A DNA stretch of 8,546 nucleotides from a bacterium (GTDB taxonomy: Bacteria; Babelota; Babeliae; Babelales; GCA-2401785). Under the pieces are notes generated by a model that was given only the letters and a program-made list of their open reading frames with translations, did no database searches and was not told where the DNA came from. The stretch covers positions 1 to 8,546 of the forward strand of contig DAOVOC010000034.1 of assembly GCA_030629865.1 (NCBI GenBank), written 5' to 3'. Below are positions 5,830-8,546 of the stretch, piece by piece. Position numbers and translations under genes: made by a program. The first letter of the stretch is position 1, and each line of letters starts with the position of its first letter.

Positions 5830-6486
5830 ATGAAAATTTACAGAACTCTATTATGGCTGATTATTATTTCTGCTTGTCAAGGTACATGCATATGTATGTC
5901 AAAAAAGCCCGAGTTGCCAATAGGTAAAATTTTTAAGTATGGCAAACATATGTCAAGTGGCAAGATGCCTTGTATCCATGAGCTTTTGCAATTTGATTAT
6001 AATCGACCTCAGTTTTTGGCATCTCTATGCGGTGCAAAGCGATCCCTTTTGAAAGTTCCAAATGATGAAAAAAGAAAGCGATGTGAAACTTTTTTTCGTT
6101 TGGAAAAGATAAAATACAGTAATTTGATTCCACGAGGATGGTTTACAGATTTAGACTTACGTAAAATTGGGTTGTGTTTTGAAGATTTCTGTAGACGTTC
6201 TGATATGCTTTATATAAGGCTTCTAGATTCAAATTCTAGCGTAAATGATTTAAAACTTATTTATAAGGATTATTGTTTCAGTAGGGTGATGTTTTTTAAT
6301 GCAATGCAATCTCTTGTTGCATCATATGACTGGGTTCAAAAGTCTGTTGGTATATTACAGTTAAGTCCTGTTTGGACGATATATCAAATTAATGGTTGTA
6401 TTTCATTATATGACATTATGAAATTTTTGCGTTGTAACAACGATATGGCTCAAAAAGTTATGAATAAAATTTGTTCTAAGAAATAA
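5830..6486 (+). CDS. Cys-rich predicted lipoprotein/exported protein, cassette 1 partner
   Basis: The 218-residue product is of unknown family. Residues 1-15 form a signal sequence (basic K2/R5, then LLWLIIISA) ending in a lipobox I13-S14-A15-C16, so lipid attachment at C16 is predicted. The protein has 12 cysteines (including C16, C20 and C22), high for its size. If exported, they could form disulfides. The rest is mixed helical, with no enzyme motif I recognise. The ATG at 5830 has only a weak ribosome site (TTTAGAG). It sits 30 nt after tRNA-Ser(UGA) with no promoter or terminator recognisable between, so it may be expressed by read-through. The Cdd1-type gene starts 2 nt after its stop, implying co-transcription and coupling. 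It shows no similarity by eye to the analogous partner at 6866-7381. Confidence 0.75.
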   Translation: MKIYRTLLWLIIISACQGTCICMSKKPELPIGKIFKYGKHMSSGKMPCIHELLQFDYNRPQFLASLCGAKRSLLKVPNDEKRKRCETFFRLEKIKYSNLIPRGWFTDLDLRKIGLCFEDFCRRSDMLYIRLLDSNSSVNDLKLIYKDYCFSRVMFFNAMQSLVASYDWVQKSVGILQLSPVWTIYQINGCISLYDIMKFLRCNNDMAQKVMNKICSKK

Positions 6487-6488
6487 AT

Positions 6489-6752
6489 ATGAAAAATAAT
6501 AAAACTTGTTTGGGTCTTCAGCAAATTCCTGGTGTTGGACCAAGCATATCTAAAGATCTTTTTGATCTTGGTTTTAATCGAATTTCTGACTTAAAAAGTG
6601 CCAAACCACAGAAAATGTACGATGATTTGTGCGATTTGCGAGGTTGCCATATCGACAGATGTGTTCTTTACGTTTTTAGATGTGCGGTTTATTTTGCCTC
6701 AACAAAAAATTACGATTCAGAACTTCTAAAATGGTGGAACTGGAAAGATTAA
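6489..6752 (+). CDS. Cdd1-type helix-hairpin-helix ('pathogenicity locus') protein, copy A
   Basis: This 87-residue protein belongs to the Cdd1 family, named from the Clostridioides difficile toxin-locus flank; its biochemical role is unknown. The N-terminal half carries a helix-hairpin-helix motif, IPGVGPSISKDLFDLG at 13-28, of the non-specific DNA-binding type. The C-terminal half has the family's DRCVLYVFRCAVYFAS (56-71) and terminal ELLKWWNWKD. Cysteines C48, C58 and C65 are shared with the second copy. Start and stop are clear, although the ribosome site is weak. The 2-nt gap to the preceding lipoprotein gene suggests translational coupling. By hand alignment from residue 10, 43 of 78 positions are identical to copy B with no gaps. 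Copy A stops exactly after KD, whereas copy B runs on for 10 more residues. Confidence 0.92.
   Translation: MKNNKTCLGLQQIPGVGPSISKDLFDLGFNRISDLKSAKPQKMYDDLCDLRGCHIDRCVLYVFRCAVYFASTKNYDSELLKWWNWKD
6727..6749 (+). repeat. 23-bp direct repeat shared by the two cdd1-type genes (copy A)
   Basis: The 23 bases here are identical to 7612-7634 and encode the conserved LLKWWNWKD end of both Cdd1 copies. In copy A a TAAT follows before the shared GTGCC; in copy B GTGCC follows directly and the frame continues. Copy A may therefore have gained an early stop, or copy B may have lost one. Confidence 0.85.
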
Positions 6753-6771
6753 TGTGCCAGTGGTTATCCTT

Positions 6772-6801
6772 TTGAAATTAGCAAAAAACTTGGTTTTTAA
6801 T
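6772..6801 (+). promoter_or_regulatory. Possible promoter of the second exported-protein/Cdd1 cassette
   Basis: TTGAAA (6772-6777) and TTTAAT (6796-6801) are 18 bp apart in the 113-bp gap between the two cassettes. A second candidate is TTGTGC-17-TACATT slightly downstream. The region also contains an AAAAAC/GTTTTT inverted repeat (6784-6798), too AT-rich to be a convincing terminator. Nothing else was recognised in the gap. Confidence 0.3.
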
Positions 6802-6865
6802 GTGACTTTGTGCGTTCCTGTTTTAACAAATACATTGGTGATTGTTTTTTGTTGGAATGTGTGAG

Positions 6866-7381
6866 ATGAGAAAAATAATACTAATTTTTTTGGGAATTTT
6901 CTTTGGGTTTGCATTAAGTTTTGGCATGGAGTTGCCAAGAGATATTGGGATTTCGACTGAATGGTTTGACCAGACTTTCTCATTTGACGGTCGCACAAAT
7001 ACTTTTGAGGGATTAAAAGGTTTATGGCTTTTTCATGGAGAGGAGAGTCTAAAAAAGTTTTGTCATGCGGTGTATGAACTTTTAACAACGAATACCTTGG
7101 TAAGAAGAGACTCTCCACGAGAAGGAGTATCGCCGACTATTAAAACATGGTGGCTAAGAAAACAGGATAGTGGTTTTAGTATTGAATTTTGCGCAAGTAA
7201 TGGGATGGTGATTGGAATTGATAAAGAGGGCAAAGTATATTTGATTTTTTCTAGCAAGAAGAGAACTGGAAGAGTTTGTGGTACCTATTGTTCGCAACTC
7301 ACAAAGTTCGCAAAAAATAAAATAATAAAAAAACTTTTTGGAAAAAACCAATGGCAAATTTTAAGATCTTTATATGAGTAA
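6866..7381 (+). CDS. Predicted exported protein, cassette 2 partner
   Basis: The 171-residue product is of unknown family. A clear signal peptide occupies residues 1-20 (MRK, then IILIFLGIFFGFALS, likely cut near FG). The mature protein is small, with several aromatic-rich strands (GLWLFHGEE, IKTWWLRK, KVYLIFSSKK), four cysteines (66, 109, 138, 142) and a basic C-terminus. No catalytic motif is evident. I chose the ATG at 6866 because it starts the signal peptide correctly; a GGA lies 9 nt before. An upstream ATG at 6857 and a TTG at 6842 are possible but would add uncharacteristic residues. Its stop overlaps the next gene by 8 nt (ATGAGTAA), which strongly implies translational coupling to the second Cdd1 gene. 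Confidence 0.78.
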   Translation: MRKIILIFLGIFFGFALSFGMELPRDIGISTEWFDQTFSFDGRTNTFEGLKGLWLFHGEESLKKFCHAVYELLTTNTLVRRDSPREGVSPTIKTWWLRKQDSGFSIEFCASNGMVIGIDKEGKVYLIFSSKKRTGRVCGTYCSQLTKFAKNKIIKKLFGKNQWQILRSLYE

Positions 7382-7667
7382 GAAATTTGTTTTAAAAGAA
7401 CTACGACGTTTGCCGGGTGTTGGCAAAAGCCTTTCCAATGATCTTTATGACATTGGAATCAGGTCAATTTCTGATTTGTGCGGAAAGCATCCACAAAGGC
7501 TTTATGAGAAACTATGCCAAGTAAAACCTCATAGAAAGCATCCGTGTGTTTTGTATATTTTTCGCTGTGCTGTTTATTTTGCTTCCGCAAAAACACTCAA
7601 TCCTCTTCTTTTAAAATGGTGGAACTGGAAAGATGTGCCGATGTATGCTGAAAATGCTTTTAAATAA
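7374..7667 (+). CDS. Cdd1-type helix-hairpin-helix ('pathogenicity locus') protein, copy B
   Basis: This 97-residue paralogue of copy A has the same numbering of key positions: LPGVGKSLSNDLYDIG at 13-28 (helix-hairpin-helix), C48, C58 and C65, PCVLYIFRCAVYFAS at 57-71 and KWWNWKD at 81-87. A 10-residue tail (VPMYAENAFK) is absent from copy A. Direct DNA binding is inferred from the HhH motif; the family's true job is unknown. The ATG overlaps the end of the upstream exported-protein gene by 8 nt in another frame, and no strong ribosome site is visible, so translation is probably coupled. A crcB gene follows after 32 bp, and all three genes could share a transcript. Confidence 0.92.
   Translation: MSKKFVLKELRRLPGVGKSLSNDLYDIGIRSISDLCGKHPQRLYEKLCQVKPHRKHPCVLYIFRCAVYFASAKTLNPLLLKWWNWKDVPMYAENAFK
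7612..7634 (+). repeat. 23-bp direct repeat shared by the two cdd1-type genes (copy B)
   Basis: Identical to 6727-6749, this stretch encodes the terminal LLKWWNWKD motif. Exact conservation over 23 bp, while the rest of the two genes has diverged, indicates either strong codon constraint or local gene conversion. It also offers a site for recombination that would delete the second cassette. Confidence 0.85.
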
Positions 7668-7699
7668 GTTGTTTTAGGTTTTAGATAGGAAAAATAGAA

Positions 7700-8092
7700 A
7701 TGGAGCCTACTCTTGTTATTCTTGTTGCTGCTGGTGGAGCAATCGGTGCGGTTTTGCGGTTCTGTGTTTCATCAGTAAAAATTTTATCTGATTGCGGCCA
7801 GTTTCCGTGTAATACGTTACTTATAAATATTGTTGGATGTTTTTTGATGGGTTGCTTTGCAGAATCGTTAAAATTCTTTAGTCCGGAGTCGATGGAAAGC
7901 GCCAGGGCATTTTTAATGATCGGTTTTTTGGGTGGTTTTACCACCCTTTCTGCATTTGCTTTAGAATTTGGAATTATGTATCGCACTGGATTTGCTGGAA
8001 TGGCGCTGTTTTATGCAGTTGTTACGTATACAACAGCGCCATTGGCTTTTTTTAGTGGAGCAAAAGTCCTTAGAATTGTATTTAACTTATGA
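7700..8092 (+). CDS. crcB: Fluoride channel CrcB/Fluc
   Basis: CrcB/Fluc proteins are small inner-membrane, dual-topology dimeric channels that expel toxic fluoride. The 130-residue product has the four expected membrane segments (about 4-24, 38-57, 70-90, 98-118). Family motifs are GGAIGAVLRF at 12-21, NTLLINIVGCFLMG at 38-51 with the conserved Asn, and GFLGGFTTLSAF at 75-86, which contains the pore Phe and the sodium-site region. The length is typical, so it looks functional. The ATG at 7700 has AGGA 9 nt upstream. It follows the second Cdd1 gene by 32 bp, leaving no room for a fluoride riboswitch directly upstream, and no such element was recognised. Single-gene channels of this type normally work as homodimers, so no partner gene is needed. 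Confidence 0.95.
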   Translation: MEPTLVILVAAGGAIGAVLRFCVSSVKILSDCGQFPCNTLLINIVGCFLMGCFAESLKFFSPESMESARAFLMIGFLGGFTTLSAFALEFGIMYRTGFAGMALFYAVVTYTTAPLAFFSGAKVLRIVFNL

Positions 8093-8098
8093 AATCGA

Positions 8099-8371
8099 TT
8101 GGGACGTATTTCCCATGGTAAGTCAAGTTATTACGTTGAGCAATGTAGGATTGCAATTTTAGGCCGTAATGGAAGTGGGAAGACAACGCTGCTTAAAATG
8201 TTGCAGGGTCTATATGAACCGAGTTTCGGGACTGTATCTAGTTCAGGCTTTGGGTATGTACCGCAAATTGTTACGGGTCTTGGTGAGCTAAGCAGTGGAG
8301 AGCGCTTTAATAAGGCTTTAACTGGTGAACTCTTGAAAGACCCTACGAATCATCTTGATGTGGCACAGTAG
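8099..8371 (+). pseudogene. Decayed ABC-F-type ATPase remnant
   Basis: This is debris of an ABC-F ATPase (duplicated-cassette, usually 500 or more residues, often ribosome-associated). A normal-looking N-terminus reads MVSQVITLSNVGLQF from the ATG at 8115 but hits TAG at 8160. Another frame carries RIAILGRNGSGKTTLLKML with an intact Walker A (GRNGSGKTT) at 8147-8200. It continues through GYVPQ, a signature-like LSSGE, and then ALTGELLKDP joined straight to TNHLD. The Walker B stretch (LLLDEP in the family) is missing, as is most of the region between GYVPQ and LSSGE. The frame ends at a TAG (8369-8371) just past the first cassette, so it cannot make a working ATPase. The original role (antibiotic-target protection or translation factor) cannot be told. 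Confidence 0.82.
8147..8160 (+). repeat. Likely deletion junction in the ABC-F remnant
   Basis: AGGATTGCAATTTT fits both sides of a missing segment. Read in one frame it ends the N-terminal strand (VGLQF); read in the other it begins the Walker A strand (RIAIL). In intact ABC-F proteins these are separated by roughly 20 residues, so a deletion between two short direct repeats is the simplest explanation. Confidence 0.55.
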
Positions 8372-8463
8372 CTAAGTGTACAGAAATGGACTAAATTGTT
8401 AGTTAATTAGTTACCCCATAAATTGTTTAAGAGGCGAATTGTAGTCCCAAGTGCAACACTAGC

Positions 8464-8546
8464 CTATCCGATAACTACTCCAGTTTCTTCAAAAAATACT
8501 TGTGCTGGTGTTTTAAATCCAAGAGATTTTCGAGGCCTACTATTTA
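8464..8546 (-). mobile_element. IS30-like transposase, C-terminal fragment running off the right edge
   Basis: On the minus strand the last 27 codons read NSRPRKSLGFKTPAQVFFEE followed by TGVVIG and a TAG. The RPRKSLGFKTPAxVFF block is the hallmark C-terminal end of IS30-family transposases; the catalytic DDE domain would lie to the right of the window. Beyond the TAG the frame stays open and reads ASVALGTTIRLL. 'VAL' followed by a short tail is common at the end of these proteins, so the TAG may be a premature stop. The left boundary of the element lies somewhere in 8372-8463, but no terminal inverted repeat can be defined with one end only. The insertion adjoins the ABC-F remnant and may have helped disrupt it. 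Confidence 0.8.

Noticed and set aside
5830..7381. Homology between the two exported partners of the Cdd1 proteins
   Set aside because: Apart from N-terminal signal sequences, no shared motif or cysteine pattern could be aligned by eye; structure comparison would be needed.
7668..7699. Fluoride riboswitch ahead of crcB
   Set aside because: Only 32 bp separate crcB from the preceding gene, and no conserved fluoride-aptamer core was recognised there.
5800..8546. Integration attachment site (second copy of the tRNA-Ser 3' end)
   Set aside because: No repeat of the TTCGAATCCCTC region was found downstream in the window.
1..8546. CRISPR array or rRNA genes
   Set aside because: No regularly spaced repeats and no rRNA-like sequence were seen on either strand.

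Overview
The window is AT-rich bacterial DNA with compact gene packing, Shine-Dalgarno-led starts on many genes and tRNA genes with encoded CCA ends. It reads like the chromosome of a small-genome, possibly host-associated Gram-negative bacterium. A SUF Fe-S assembly gene, an OPT-type peptide/metal transporter, small exported proteins of unknown family and Cdd1 ('pathogenicity locus') proteins fit a lineage such as Dependentiae/Babeliae (TM6). That placement is an inference from gene content and style, with no marker gene to prove it.

Left part (1-2852, minus strand): the N-terminal three quarters of SufB, running off the left edge, is preceded by an OPT-family membrane transporter. A 185-bp divergent intergenic region (2853-3037), rich in dyad symmetries, separates the transporter from a plus-strand gene for a small single-span membrane protein (3038-3589). 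That gene ends tail-to-tail, with interlocked stop codons, against a minus-strand HIT (histidine triad) protein (3586-3939).

Middle part (4028-5799): a minus-strand gene for an exported helical protein has a textbook intrinsic terminator at its 3' end and a plausible promoter. Next come tRNA-Leu(CAA) and a DUF167/YggU protein on the minus strand. Divergent from these is a plus-strand tRNA cluster, Arg(ACG), Ser(GCU) and Ser(UGA), behind a good promoter.

Right part (5830-8546, plus strand) looks like an accessory region. It holds two consecutive two-gene cassettes. Each pairs a gene for a predicted exported or lipid-anchored protein of unknown family with a closely abutting or overlapping gene for a Cdd1-type helix-hairpin-helix protein. 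The two Cdd1 copies are clear paralogues; the two exported partners are not visibly related. A CrcB/Fluc fluoride channel gene follows, then a decayed ABC-F-type ATPase remnant carrying internal deletions, then the C-terminal end of an IS30-like transposase on the minus strand at the right edge. A tRNA cluster on one side and IS and pseudogene debris on the other suggest a plastic stretch, although no attachment-site duplication can be seen inside the window.

The most unusual content is the repeated 'exported protein + Cdd1' cassette. The multi-dyad leader ahead of the 3038 gene and the short-repeat-mediated deletions visible in the ABC-F remnant come next.
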